Shown: positions 55,911 to 63,950 of the stretch, piece by piece
Layout of the letters: each line of letters opens with the position of its first letter
Numbering within the stretch: the stretch's first letter is position 1
Source of the DNA: Astrobacterium formosum
Lineage (GTDB): Bacteria; Pseudomonadota; Alphaproteobacteria; Rhizobiales; Xanthobacteraceae
Assembly: GCA_030848545.1 (NCBI GenBank)
Contig: JAVDCA010000018.1
Span: 91,866-155,865, forward strand
DNA length: 64,000 nucleotides
Direction of reading: 5' to 3'
Notes under the pieces: generated by a model
Told to the model about the DNA's origin: nothing
The model's database searches: none
The model's input: the letters and a program-made list of their open reading frames with translations, nothing else
Translations under genes and position numbers: made by a program

Positions 55911-58643
55911 TCAAGCTGCCCTGAAGTGCTCGTAATCGGCGCAGAGGTCGAGTTCCGAGGCCGGCACCGGACGGCTGAAGAGATAGCCCTGCGCCTGGCT
56001 GCAGCCGGCCGCCCTGAGGAGCGCGAGCTGCTCGCGGGTCTCGACGCCCTCGGCGGTGGTGGCCACGTCGAGGCTGCGACCCAGGCTGGTGATGGCGGAC
56101 ACGATGGCGCTGCAGTCCGCGCGCTCGCCCATGCCGGCGATGAAGGAGCGGTCGATCTTGATCTTGTCGAACGGGAAGGTGCGTAGATAGCTCAAGGACG
56201 AATAGCCGGTGCCGAAATCGTCGAGCGCAATGCAGACGCCGAGCTCGGCGAGGGCGTGCAGGGTGGCGAGATTGCCGGCGTCCTTCTGCAGAAGCACCGA
56301 TTCGGTGATCTCGAGCTCGAGCCTTTCCGGTGCCAGTCCGGAGTGGGCGAGTGCTTCGCGCACGGCCGCCACCAGCCGCGGCGAACGGAACTGGATGGGT
56401 GACAGGTTGACCGCGATGCGGACGTGGCGGGGCCACTTCGCCGCCTCGGCGCAGGCGGTCTCGAGGATCCACTCGCCCATCGGAATGATGGCGCCGGTCT
56501 CCTCGGCGATCGAGATGAAGCGGTCGGGCGGCACCAGCCCGTGTTCGGGGTGGCGCCAGCGCACCAGCGCCTCGGCGCCGCAGATCGTATGCGAGGCGAT
56601 GTCGATGAGCGGCTGGTAGTGGAGCACGAACTCGCCACGAAGCAGTGCATTGCGCAGGTCGATCTCCAGCGCCCGGTGCAGGCGGGCGGCGGCGTCCATC
56701 TTCGGCTCGAAAAACCGATAGCAGCAGCGGCCCTCGGCCTTGGCGCGGGCGAGGGCGAGGTCGGCGTTCTTCATGAGTTCAGCAGAGTCGTCGCCGTCGC
56801 GCGGCGCCAGCGTGACGCCGATCGAGACGCCGAGCACGATGCGATGCCCGTCGATATCGAAGGCGGCGCCGACCTCGTTGATGATCTTCTCGGCGAGGCC
56901 GATGGCCGCGGCGCGTTGGTCGGACGAGGCGATCTGGATGAAGGCGAACTCGTCGCCGCCGATGCGGGCGACGGTCCATCCAGGCAGAGCGCAGGCTTCC
57001 AGACGCCGCGCGAACCGGCGCAGCAGCTCGTCGCCGATCGCATGGCCGAGCGTGTCGTTGACCGACTTGAACAGGTCGAGATCGAAGACGAAGATCGCGA
57101 AGCTCTCGCCCAGGCGACCGAGGCGCTCGATGGCGACGTCGATGCGTTCCATGAACAGGACGCGGTTGGCGAGGCCCGAGAGGGTGTCGTGGCGCGCCAT
57201 GTGAGCGATGCGCGCCTCGATCTTCTGGCGTTCCGTGATGTCCTCGTGGGTCGCGACCCAGCCGCCGCCGACGACCGGTTGGAACGACATGGCGATGATG
57301 CGGCCATCGGCGAGTTCGGCGGTCTGGTAGAACGTCTCGCCTTGGGCGAGGCGCGCCGCCGTGGAGGCACGGTATTCCTCGGGGTCGCCCAGGAATGTCC
57401 CGCTCGCCACCCGCTGTTCGAGCAACTCTCTCGGATGGCAGCCGAGCCTGATCTGGTCCGGCGACAGCCGGTACATCGACCGGTAGCGGTCGTTGCACAA
57501 GAGCAGCCGCTCGTCCTTGTCGAACATGCACAGACCCTGCGACATGTTGTTGACGGCGGCGTCGAGCCGGGCGTTGACCTGCTCGAGTTCGTGCGACTTT
57601 TCCTCCAGACCGGCCTCGCGCGCGGCGAGTACGGCTTCCGAGCGGGAGAGCTTGCTGACCTGGCCGCCGAGTGCCCACAACAGAAGTCCGGAGCAGATCA
57701 CGGCGAGCAGCGTGCCGATGCCGATCAAGGTCGCGCGCCGCTGCCAGGTCCGTAGCGCGGCCGCTTCGTCGGCGCCGACATTGACGACCAGGGGATAGCC
57801 GCGCAACGGCCGCACGGCCACGAGCCGGGGCCCGCCGTCGAAATAGCCGGGTGAACGATAGAAGCCGCCGCCGGCGCGCACCACATCGTGCCACGGCGAG
57901 TCCGGCGGCATCTTCATGCCGGCACGATCGCTCGTGTCGGGATAGCGGATCAAGGCCGTGCCGTCGCGGCGAAGGAACAGGAACGATTGGTCTTTGATGC
58001 CGGAGATGGAATCGTAGACCCGCTCGAAATAGTGCATCGGCACGCCGACGACGACGACACCGAGGAACGTGCCGGACGAGGAGTCCAGGCGGCGGGAGAA
58101 GTAGATCGTCTTCGTTCCTGCCGCCCGCGCTTCGACCGGCAGACTGATGTAAAGCCGTCCGTCGCGCGTGGTGCGAGAGTGCATGAAGTAGTCGCGATCG
58201 GAGAGGTCGAGATCCATCGGCGGCCAGAGCCGGGTGGAATTGACCTGCCGGCCCTCGGCGTCGATGACCGCGATGGCGTCTGCATGCGGCAGTCCGCCCA
58301 AGTGATGGGAAAGGTGGTCGTAGAATTCCCTGGTCTGCAGCGCACTTCGCATCGCCGCGGAGTCGGGAAGATCGTAGGCCGACAGATGATCGTGCAAATC
58401 GATGAGGGTCGCGTCGATCCCCCGGACCACGTGGTTGGTCTGTTCGGCCAGGATCGCGGCGATGTTGCCGGCGTTCTGCTGGGTGTTGCGGACGGCGTCC
58501 GAGCGTAACAGCCACAACGTCGCCCCGATGGCGACGACACCGATAGCAATCAGGCCGGCGGCGAAGCCGAGCAGCAGCTTGAACGACCTGGGAAGTCCCC
58601 CACGATGCATGAAAGAAAATGCCGGTTCATTACCCTGCTCCAT
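55911..58643 (-). CDS. bifunctional GGDEF-EAL protein with Cache and PAS sensor domains
   Basis: 910 residues. A first helix (LLLGFAAGLIAIGVVAIGATLWLL, about 23-46), a periplasmic double-Cache region (50-300), a second helix (near 310-333), a PAS domain (NNMSQGLCMFDKDERLLLCNDRYRSMYRLSPDQI, about 355-460), a GGDEF domain with RIGGDEFAFI (near 561) and an EAL domain with GAEALVRWRHPEHG (near 688). Both catalytic signatures are intact, so it may make and degrade c-di-GMP, with the balance set by the sensors. The EAL domain also has NLSPIQF, DDFGTGYSSLSYL and KIDRSFI motifs. Confidence 0.95.
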   Translation of the reverse strand: MEQGNEPAFSFMHRGGLPRSFKLLLGFAAGLIAIGVVAIGATLWLLRSDAVRNTQQNAGNIAAILAEQTNHVVRGIDATLIDLHDHLSAYDLPDSAAMRSALQTREFYDHLSHHLGGLPHADAIAVIDAEGRQVNSTRLWPPMDLDLSDRDYFMHSRTTRDGRLYISLPVEARAAGTKTIYFSRRLDSSSGTFLGVVVVGVPMHYFERVYDSISGIKDQSFLFLRRDGTALIRYPDTSDRAGMKMPPDSPWHDVVRAGGGFYRSPGYFDGGPRLVAVRPLRGYPLVVNVGADEAAALRTWQRRATLIGIGTLLAVICSGLLLWALGGQVSKLSRSEAVLAAREAGLEEKSHELEQVNARLDAAVNNMSQGLCMFDKDERLLLCNDRYRSMYRLSPDQIRLGCHPRELLEQRVASGTFLGDPEEYRASTAARLAQGETFYQTAELADGRIIAMSFQPVVGGGWVATHEDITERQKIEARIAHMARHDTLSGLANRVLFMERIDVAIERLGRLGESFAIFVFDLDLFKSVNDTLGHAIGDELLRRFARRLEACALPGWTVARIGGDEFAFIQIASSDQRAAAIGLAEKIINEVGAAFDIDGHRIVLGVSIGVTLAPRDGDDSAELMKNADLALARAKAEGRCCYRFFEPKMDAAARLHRALEIDLRNALLRGEFVLHYQPLIDIASHTICGAEALVRWRHPEHGLVPPDRFISIAEETGAIIPMGEWILETACAEAAKWPRHVRIAVNLSPIQFRSPRLVAAVREALAHSGLAPERLELEITESVLLQKDAGNLATLHALAELGVCIALDDFGTGYSSLSYLRTFPFDKIKIDRSFIAGMGERADCSAIVSAITSLGRSLDVATTAEGVETREQLALLRAAGCSQAQGYLFSRPVPASELDLCADYEHFRAA

Positions 58644-58864
58644 CCCTAGACCGGTTCACTTTACGGAACTCAAACAAACGCAGCTTTCTGCGGTGATATT
58701 TAACCGGCGATTACCGGGAAATAGGGCGGTATCGTTCTGCTTGCAAATGACCATCCCGCCGCAACCGAGAGTGGGTGGGGCATTCGAGCGTCATGCCGTT
58801 TTGGGTGCATTTTCGCCTGCCCGACTTCGTCGATGCGGGCCGCGTACCCGGCGGGTCGTCGAGG

Positions 58865-59788
58865 TCAGGTGGCCGGCCGGCCCAGGCGGTAGGGCTTGAG
58901 CATGGCATAGACCGCCTCGTTAGCCGGCACCGGCACGCCCAGTTCACGGCCGAGGGCAACGACCTTGCCGGCGAGCCAGTCGAGCTCGAGCCGGTTGCCG
59001 CGTTCGAGATCCACCGCCATGGAAGCGCGCATGCCCGCCGGGATCGAGTCCACGAAGGCGAGCCGGTCCTCGGCGAAGCCGTCCGCGAGCCCGACACCCT
59101 TGGCTTTCGCGACGGCAACCACTTCCCGCATGGTGGCGAGGTGGAAGGCACGGATATCGGGGTCGGAGCGGAAGGCGCCGGCCGGCAGTCGCAGCGCCGC
59201 CGTCATGTTGGCGAGCCCGACCAGGAACACGAACTTCTTCCACAGGTCGGCGTCGATATCGGGGCTCACGATGAAGTCGAGGCCGGCCGCCTTGCCGGCC
59301 TCGGCGAAGGCCGCGAGGTGGGGATCGGTCGCGCCGCCCGACCGGCCGAAGCGCAGGATCGCGAACGAACTCGTATGGCTGATTACGCCCGGCGCCGCGA
59401 TGGCGGCGGAAATCTGGGCGACGCCGCCGACCACGTTGCGGCCGAGGATCGGGGTCAGGCGTTCGACGCTGTCGACGCCGTTCTGCACCGTGATCACGCG
59501 GGTGTCGGGGCCGACGACCGGCTTGACGAGTGCACCGGCTTTTTCCGTGTCCCACAGTTTGACGGCGAACAGAACGACGTCCACCGGCGCCACCGAGGCC
59601 GGATCGTCGGTCGCCGCGACCTTGGGCAGGTGCAGATGGCCGGCGACGCTGTCCAGCGTCAGCCCATCGGACGCGAGCGCCGTGAGGTGGGCGCCGCGGG
59701 CGAAGAACACGACGTCGTGGCCCGCGGCCGCGAGCCGCCCGCCGAAATAGCCGCCGACCGCGCCCGCCGCCATCACCCCGATCCGCAT
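58865..59788 (-). CDS. panE: 2-dehydropantoate 2-reductase-like protein
   Basis: 307 residues. A Rossmann start MRIGVMAAGAVGGYFGGRLAAAGHDVVFFARG, VVLFAVKLWDTEKAG, VITVQNGVDSVERL and the C-terminal KKFVFLVGLANMTAALR (catalytic Lys region) and ERGNRLELDWLAGKVVALGRELGVPVPANEAVYAMLKP fit the ketopantoate reductase family of pantothenate synthesis. The first Gly of the usual GxGxxG nucleotide motif is Ala (AAGAVG). The family includes other 2-keto acid reductases, so the pantothenate role is likely but not certain. Confidence 0.87.
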   Translation of the reverse strand: MRIGVMAAGAVGGYFGGRLAAAGHDVVFFARGAHLTALASDGLTLDSVAGHLHLPKVAATDDPASVAPVDVVLFAVKLWDTEKAGALVKPVVGPDTRVITVQNGVDSVERLTPILGRNVVGGVAQISAAIAAPGVISHTSSFAILRFGRSGGATDPHLAAFAEAGKAAGLDFIVSPDIDADLWKKFVFLVGLANMTAALRLPAGAFRSDPDIRAFHLATMREVVAVAKAKGVGLADGFAEDRLAFVDSIPAGMRASMAVDLERGNRLELDWLAGKVVALGRELGVPVPANEAVYAMLKPYRLGRPAT

Positions 59789-59833
59789 GTGGTCCGTCCT
59801 GTTCGTTCGATTGAGCCGCTTGAGATCAGTGAG

Positions 59834-59936
59834 TGTCATTCCGGGGCGGCCGAAGGCCGAACCCGGAATCCAGCCACCGTTGCCGGGCTGGACGGCTGGA
59901 TTCCGGGTTCGCGACGCGCGCGCCCCGGAATGACGA
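59834..59936. repeat. R4-type palindromic repeat
   Basis: The arms tgtcattccggggcggccg...acccggaatccagcc (59834-59874) and ggctggattccgggttcgc...cgccccggaatgacg (59894-59936) are near reverse complements around a short GC loop. It lies 46 bases upstream of panE. A decayed relative sits between ilvI and ilvH. Confidence 0.88.
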
Positions 59937-59996
59937 AGAAGCAGCCTCGGGAATTTTGTAAAATTCTTTTCGCCGCCCTGCAAATCCCGCCGACGC

Positions 59997-60025
59997 AAAA
60001 AAAGAGCCCGGCACGAGGCCGGGCT
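59997..60025 (-). terminator. intrinsic terminator of the L,D-transpeptidase gene
   Basis: On the minus strand agcccggc and gccgggct form an 8-bp stem around a 5-base loop (60025-60005), followed by C and then seven Ts (60003-59997). It lies 27 bases after the stop codon. A textbook Rho-independent terminator. Confidence 0.95.
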
Positions 60026-60052
60026 TTGGAGGTTCTGGAGGTTGAGCTCGGA

Positions 60053-60718
60053 TCAATAGAGAGCGACGGCCGTGCGCGAGGTCACCGGGGCGGCGGCGCG
60101 GCGTTCGGCCGGCAGCACGATCACCTTGGTGCCCACATTGACGCGGCTGTAGAGGTCGGAAACGTCGTCGTTGGTCATCCGGATGCATCCCGACGACACC
60201 CGGCCGCCGATGGTCGCGGGCTGATTGGTGCCGTGGATGCGGTAGATGGTGCCGCCGAGATACATGGCGCGGGCGCCGAGCGGGTTGCCGGGGCCGCCGG
60301 CCATGAAGCGCGGCAAATAGGGCTGGCGCACCAGCATCTCTTCCGGCGGCGTCCAGTCCGGCCACTCGGCCTTCCTGGAAATGGTCTGCACGCCCGACCA
60401 GGTGAACCCCTCGCGTCCGACGCCGATGCCGTAGCGCACCGCGCGGCCGTTGCCGACGACGAGGTAGAGATAGGTGTTGGGCGTGTCGATGATGATGGTG
60501 CCCGGCGCCTCGTGTCCCACATAGGGAACGACCTGGCGTTTGAAGCGGGCCGGCAATTCGATGGCGTCCTCGTTCGGCTCCATCGCTTCGGGAGCCGGCT
60601 GAACCAGCGGCTGCACCGGCGGGGCGAACAGGAAGAACGGATTGGCGGTTGCGGTGGTGGCGAGCGTGGCGCCGGCAATGGCAGCGAGGGCGACAGCGCG
60701 GAAAGCCTGGGCGAACAT
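60053..60718 (-). CDS. L,D-transpeptidase (ErfK/YbiS/YcfS/YnhG family)
   Basis: 221 residues with a signal peptide (LMFAQAFRAVALAAIAGATLA, cut near TATANP). The YkuD catalytic motif is complete: IHGTNQPATIGGRVSSGCIRMTNDDVSDLY, with the active Cys in SSGCIRM and the upstream His. GTIIIDTPNTYLYLVVGNGRAVRYGIGVGREG begins the domain. Such enzymes form 3-3 cross-links in peptidoglycan or attach outer-membrane proteins, the latter being common in Hyphomicrobiales. GGGAGG is five bases before ATG 60718. Confidence 0.92.
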   Translation of the reverse strand: MFAQAFRAVALAAIAGATLATTATANPFFLFAPPVQPLVQPAPEAMEPNEDAIELPARFKRQVVPYVGHEAPGTIIIDTPNTYLYLVVGNGRAVRYGIGVGREGFTWSGVQTISRKAEWPDWTPPEEMLVRQPYLPRFMAGGPGNPLGARAMYLGGTIYRIHGTNQPATIGGRVSSGCIRMTNDDVSDLYSRVNVGTKVIVLPAERRAAAPVTSRTAVALY

Positions 60719-60860
60719 GAGCACCTCCCCATTGATTGCTCATGTGTCGCGGCAACCCTGGAAAAGGTTCAAATGTGGCAAAGGGCCATTTATTAAACTT
60801 GTCGCGGCACGCCGGCGCGGCGGCGGATTCCCCCGCCAAGCTTCGGACGAAGCTCTCGAA

Positions 60861-61376
60861 TCAGCCGTCAATCTTCTGTTCGGCATACCGTCCGACAGTG
60901 GTCTCGACGACCGCGTCGGCAGCCGCAAAGTGAGGTTTGAGATCGACGAGGGGCGTGCCGTCGAGGCAGTCGAGCCCGATCACGGTCAGTCGGGTGCCCT
61001 CGACCCGCGCGAGTTCGACGATGCTCGCTGCGACCGGATTGGGCCGCACCGGCGAGCGCAACGCGAATGTGCCGCGCGCGGCGCCATGGTGACGCGGGCT
61101 CTGGATGACGAGGTCGCGGCGCGCCTGATGCATCCAGTAGAGCACGAGCAGGTGGGTGCATGTGCCGATGCCGGTGAGCGCCGCCGCATAGCGTTCGTCC
61201 ACCTCGATGGTGCATGCGATACCGGCGGCGCGCGACTCGTTGGCGTTCTTCGGACATTCCGAGCGATGCCGCCACGGCGTCCGGATGCGGCCGATGAAAT
61301 AGAGACCGGCGTCGAAGTCCGTCGGCAGCTCGATCGCCGCCTCGCCGGGGCGGATCGCATCCGGGTCCATATCCAT
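60861..61376 (-). CDS. trmO: tRNA (N6-threonylcarbamoyladenosine(37)-N6)-methyltransferase TrmO-like
   Basis: 171 residues. IGRIRTPWRHRSECPKNANES and RHHGAARGTFALRSPVRPNPVAASIVELARVEGTRLTVIGLDCLDGTPLVDLKPH match the TsaA/UPF0066 (TrmO) family, which methylates t6A37 in a threonine tRNA. The RSPxRPNP motif is intact. Start ATG 61376 or 61370; both lack a strong ribosome site. It is divergent from the ArsR-methyltransferase gene, so the 18-bp palindrome between them could affect both. Confidence 0.87.
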   Translation of the reverse strand: MDMDPDAIRPGEAAIELPTDFDAGLYFIGRIRTPWRHRSECPKNANESRAAGIACTIEVDERYAAALTGIGTCTHLLVLYWMHQARRDLVIQSPRHHGAARGTFALRSPVRPNPVAASIVELARVEGTRLTVIGLDCLDGTPLVDLKPHFAAADAVVETTVGRYAEQKIDG

Positions 61377-61493
61377 TGACTCTGTCCGTTCACCTGGTTG
61401 GAGAGCGGGCCCAGTCTGGCCCTGTTTTCGACTGCCCGCCACGGATCGCCGCGGATTGCCGCGTCGGCGGCCTTGCCAAAGGGGTAATTACGG

Positions 61494-61511
61494 CATAAAG
61501 ATATCTTTATG
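61494..61511. promoter_or_regulatory. perfect 18-bp palindrome (putative ArsR-family operator)
   Basis: cataaagat/atctttatg is an uninterrupted perfect palindrome, 51 bases upstream of the ArsR-methyltransferase start. Its AT-rich sequence stands out from the surroundings. The size and position suit autoregulation by a dimeric ArsR-type repressor controlling the regulator and metF. Confidence 0.78.
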
Positions 61512-61562
61512 TCATTTTTGGCCTGAGGTTGGGCCGATCCATCTTGGGAAAGGTCCCAATAC

Positions 61563-62561
61563 ATGACGCCAGGCGCGATCGGGTTCGAGAGCCTCAACGC
61601 CGCCCTCAAGGCGGCTGGTGAGGAGACGCGCCTGCGCATGGTGGCGCTGTTGGCCGAGGCCGAGCTGACCGTGACCGAGTTGATCGACATTCTGCGCCAG
61701 TCGCAGCCGCGCATATCCCGCCACCTGCGTCTGTTGGGCGAGGCCGGGCTGGTGGAACGCAACCGCGAGGGCGCCTGGGCGTTTTTCCGCCTCGCCGAAC
61801 ACGGCGCGGCCGCCGACGTCGCCCGCGCCCTGGTGGCCCGGCTCGATGCCGACGATCCCGTCATCGCCCGGGACCGCGAACGCCTCGCCGCCGTGCGGGC
61901 CGCCCGCGCCGCCGCTGCCCAGGCCTATTTCGCCGAACATGCCGCCGAGTGGGACCGCATCCGCCGCCTGCACGTCACCGACGCCGCCGTCGAAGCCGCG
62001 GTGGCGGCCGAACTCGCCGACAGGCCGTTCCGCTCGCTCCTCGACCTCGGCACCGGCACCGGGCGCATGCTCGAACTGCTCGGCCCATCGATCGAGCGGG
62101 GGGTCGGCATCGATCTCTCCCACGAAATGCTCGCGCTCGCCCGCGCCCGCCTCGACCGCGCCGGCCTGAGGCACTGCAGCGTGCGCCAGGGCGACATCTA
62201 CGACTTGAACCTGCCGCGCGACTCCTTCGATGTCGTCATCGTCCATCAGGTGCTGCACTTCCTCGACGACGGCGCGCGCGCCATCCGCGAAGCCGCGCGC
62301 GTGTTGCGGCCTCAAGGGCGCCTGCTGGTGATCGATTTTGCGCCGCACGATCTCGAATTCTTGCGCGAGGACCACGCCCATCGCCGCCTCGGCTTCGCGG
62401 CCGAAGCGGTGACGCAATGGATGGAGCAGGCGGGGCTCGAACCCATGTCGCACCGCCTGCTCGTCCCCGAGCCCGGCTCGGACGGCAAGATCGCGGTGTC
62501 GCTATGGCTCGGCCGCGATCCCCGCATCCTCCTTGCCGGTGCCCACAGAGAGGTCGCATGA
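61563..62561 (+). CDS. ArsR-family regulator fused to a SAM-dependent methyltransferase (SahR-like)
   Basis: 332 residues. The N-terminal 90 residues are an ArsR winged helix (LKAAGEETRLRMVALLAEAELTVTELIDILRQSQPRISRHLRLLGEAGLVERNREGAW), without an obvious metal-binding Cys pattern. Residues about 150-330 are a class I methyltransferase (LLDLGTGTGRMLELLGPSIERGVGIDLSHEMLALARARL). It overlaps metF by four bases (ATGA). S-adenosylhomocysteine-responsive ArsR regulators (SahR) are known to control methionine-cycle genes, so the fused domain may act as the ligand sensor; this is inference. Confidence 0.88.
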   Translation: MTPGAIGFESLNAALKAAGEETRLRMVALLAEAELTVTELIDILRQSQPRISRHLRLLGEAGLVERNREGAWAFFRLAEHGAAADVARALVARLDADDPVIARDRERLAAVRAARAAAAQAYFAEHAAEWDRIRRLHVTDAAVEAAVAAELADRPFRSLLDLGTGTGRMLELLGPSIERGVGIDLSHEMLALARARLDRAGLRHCSVRQGDIYDLNLPRDSFDVVIVHQVLHFLDDGARAIREAARVLRPQGRLLVIDFAPHDLEFLREDHAHRRLGFAAEAVTQWMEQAGLEPMSHRLLVPEPGSDGKIAVSLWLGRDPRILLAGAHREVA

Positions 62562-63460
62562 TGGATATCCGTCGCAGCCGTTTCACCAACAAGGCCGCGG
62601 GGATCCGCGTCTCGTTCGAGTTCTTTCCGCCCAAGACCGAGGAGATGGAGAAGACGCTCTGGGAGGCGATCGGCCGCCTCGCGCCGTTGTGTCCGTCGTT
62701 CGTGTCCGTCACCTACGGGGCCGGCGGTTCGACCCGCGAGCGCACCCACACCACCGTCAAGCGCATCCTCGCCGAAACCTCGCTGACGCCGGCCGCGCAC
62801 CTGACCTGTGTCGACGCCACCCGCGCCGAAGTCGATGCCGTCATCGCCGCCTATGCGCAGGCGGGCGTCAAGCACATCGTGGCGCTGCGCGGCGATCCGT
62901 CCGCCGGCGTCGGTAATTCGTATACGCCCAATCCGCTCGGCTACGTCAACGCCGCCGACCTGGTCGCCGGCATCCGGAAGTGCTGCGACGCCGAAGTGTC
63001 GGTGTCCGCCTATCCGGAGAAACATCCGGAAAGCCGGTCGGTCGAGGCCGACATCGACATGTTGAAGGCGAAAGTCGATGCCGGCGCGACCCGCGCCATC
63101 ACCCAGTTCTTCTTCGACAACGACCTCTACTTCCGCTACCTCGACCGCGTGCGTGCGCGCGGCATCGCGATCCCGATCGTGCCGGGCCTCTTGCCGGTGC
63201 AGAATTTCAAGCTGATGTGCAACTTTGCCGCCCGCACCGGCGCTTCCGTGCCGACCTGGCTCGCCGAGCGTTTCTCCGGGCTCGACGACGATCCCGCCAC
63301 CCGCAAGCTGATCGCGGCGGCGGTGGCCGCCGAGCAGGTCTTCGACCTCGTCGATCGTGGCGTTTCCGATTTCCATTTCTACACCATGAACCGCGCCGAC
63401 CTCGTCTACGCCATCTGCCACCTCCTCGGCCTGCGCCCGCAGGTCAAGGAGGCGGCGTGA
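62558..63460 (+). CDS. metF: methylenetetrahydrofolate reductase
   Basis: 300 residues. It reduces 5,10-methylene-THF to 5-methyl-THF, the methyl donor for methionine synthesis, using FAD and NADH. RVSFEFFPPKTEEMEKTLWEAI (catalytic Glu), YGAGGSTRERTHTTVKRI, LTCVDATRAEVDAVI, HIVALRGDP and QFFFDNDLYFRYLDRVR are intact. It is translationally coupled to the ArsR-methyltransferase, presumably its regulator. An R1 repeat follows. Confidence 0.96.
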   Translation: MMDIRRSRFTNKAAGIRVSFEFFPPKTEEMEKTLWEAIGRLAPLCPSFVSVTYGAGGSTRERTHTTVKRILAETSLTPAAHLTCVDATRAEVDAVIAAYAQAGVKHIVALRGDPSAGVGNSYTPNPLGYVNAADLVAGIRKCCDAEVSVSAYPEKHPESRSVEADIDMLKAKVDAGATRAITQFFFDNDLYFRYLDRVRARGIAIPIVPGLLPVQNFKLMCNFAARTGASVPTWLAERFSGLDDDPATRKLIAAAVAAEQVFDLVDRGVSDFHFYTMNRADLVYAICHLLGLRPQVKEAA

Positions 63461-63490
63461 TGGCCGCACGTCCTCACCATGCGCCGCAGC

Positions 63491-63538
63491 CGGCTCCCTC
63501 TCCCCGGAGGGGAGAGGGCTGGGGTGAGGGGGCTCCGG
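63491..63538. repeat. R1 palindromic repeat upstream of the DUF559 gene
   Basis: ggctccctctcccc-gga-ggggagaggg and then ctggggtgagggggctccgg. It resembles the left unit at 43424-43464, including the ggtgagggggctccggcg extension. The opposite-facing unit lies at 63898-63945. Confidence 0.9.
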
Positions 63539-63560
63539 CGCCGCAATGGGGCACTGCGCC

Positions 63561-63950
63561 ATGACGCACGCCCTCGCCAAGCGATTGCGCCGTGACCAAA
63601 CCGATGCCGAGCGGGTGCTCTGGTTCCGCCTGCGCGATCGTCGTTTGGACGGTTGGAAGTTCCGCCGGCAAGTGCCGATCGATCGCTACGTCGCAGATTT
63701 CTGCTGCCCCGATGCACGGCTGATCGTCGAACTCGACGGTGGGCAACATGATGCGAACGCGCAGGCTGACGAGGCTCGCACGCGCGTTCTCAGCTCCATG
63801 GGTTATCTTGTCCTGCGCTTCTGGAACAACGACGTGCTCACCAACACCGACGGCGCGCTGGAGACGATCCTGGCGACGTTGAATCAACATCGATCGTCAC
63901 CCCCTCACCCCGACCCTCTCCCCTCCGGGGAGAGGGAGAAGAAAGGGTGA
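63561..63950 (+). CDS. DUF559 family (Vsr-like) endonuclease domain protein
   Basis: 129 residues. MTHALAKRLRRDQTDAERVLWFRLRDRRLDGWKFRRQVPIDRYVADFCCPDARLIVELDGGQHDANAQADEARTRVLSSMGYLVLRFWNNDVLTNTDGALETI is the complete DUF559 domain, whose D-F-C-C-P, ELDGGQH and V-R-FWN-DV motifs match the Vsr/very-short-patch nuclease fold. The last 17 or so residues (SSPPHPDPLPSGEREKKG) are simply the translation of the R1 repeat that overlaps the 3' end. The gene is bracketed by inverted R1 copies. Confidence 0.9.
   Translation: MTHALAKRLRRDQTDAERVLWFRLRDRRLDGWKFRRQVPIDRYVADFCCPDARLIVELDGGQHDANAQADEARTRVLSSMGYLVLRFWNNDVLTNTDGALETILATLNQHRSSPPHPDPLPSGEREKKG
63898..63945. repeat. R1 palindromic repeat overlapping the DUF559 3' end
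   Basis: caccccctcaccccgaccctc then tcccc-tccggggagaggg. It faces the copy at 63491-63538 and resembles the right-hand unit at 43545-43584. It forms the end of the DUF559 reading frame. Confidence 0.9.

Noticed and set aside
63491..63945. CRISPR array or insertion sequence formed by the GC palindromes
   Set aside because: The units are paired inverted palindromes with unequal spacing and no regular spacers, and no transposase is present.
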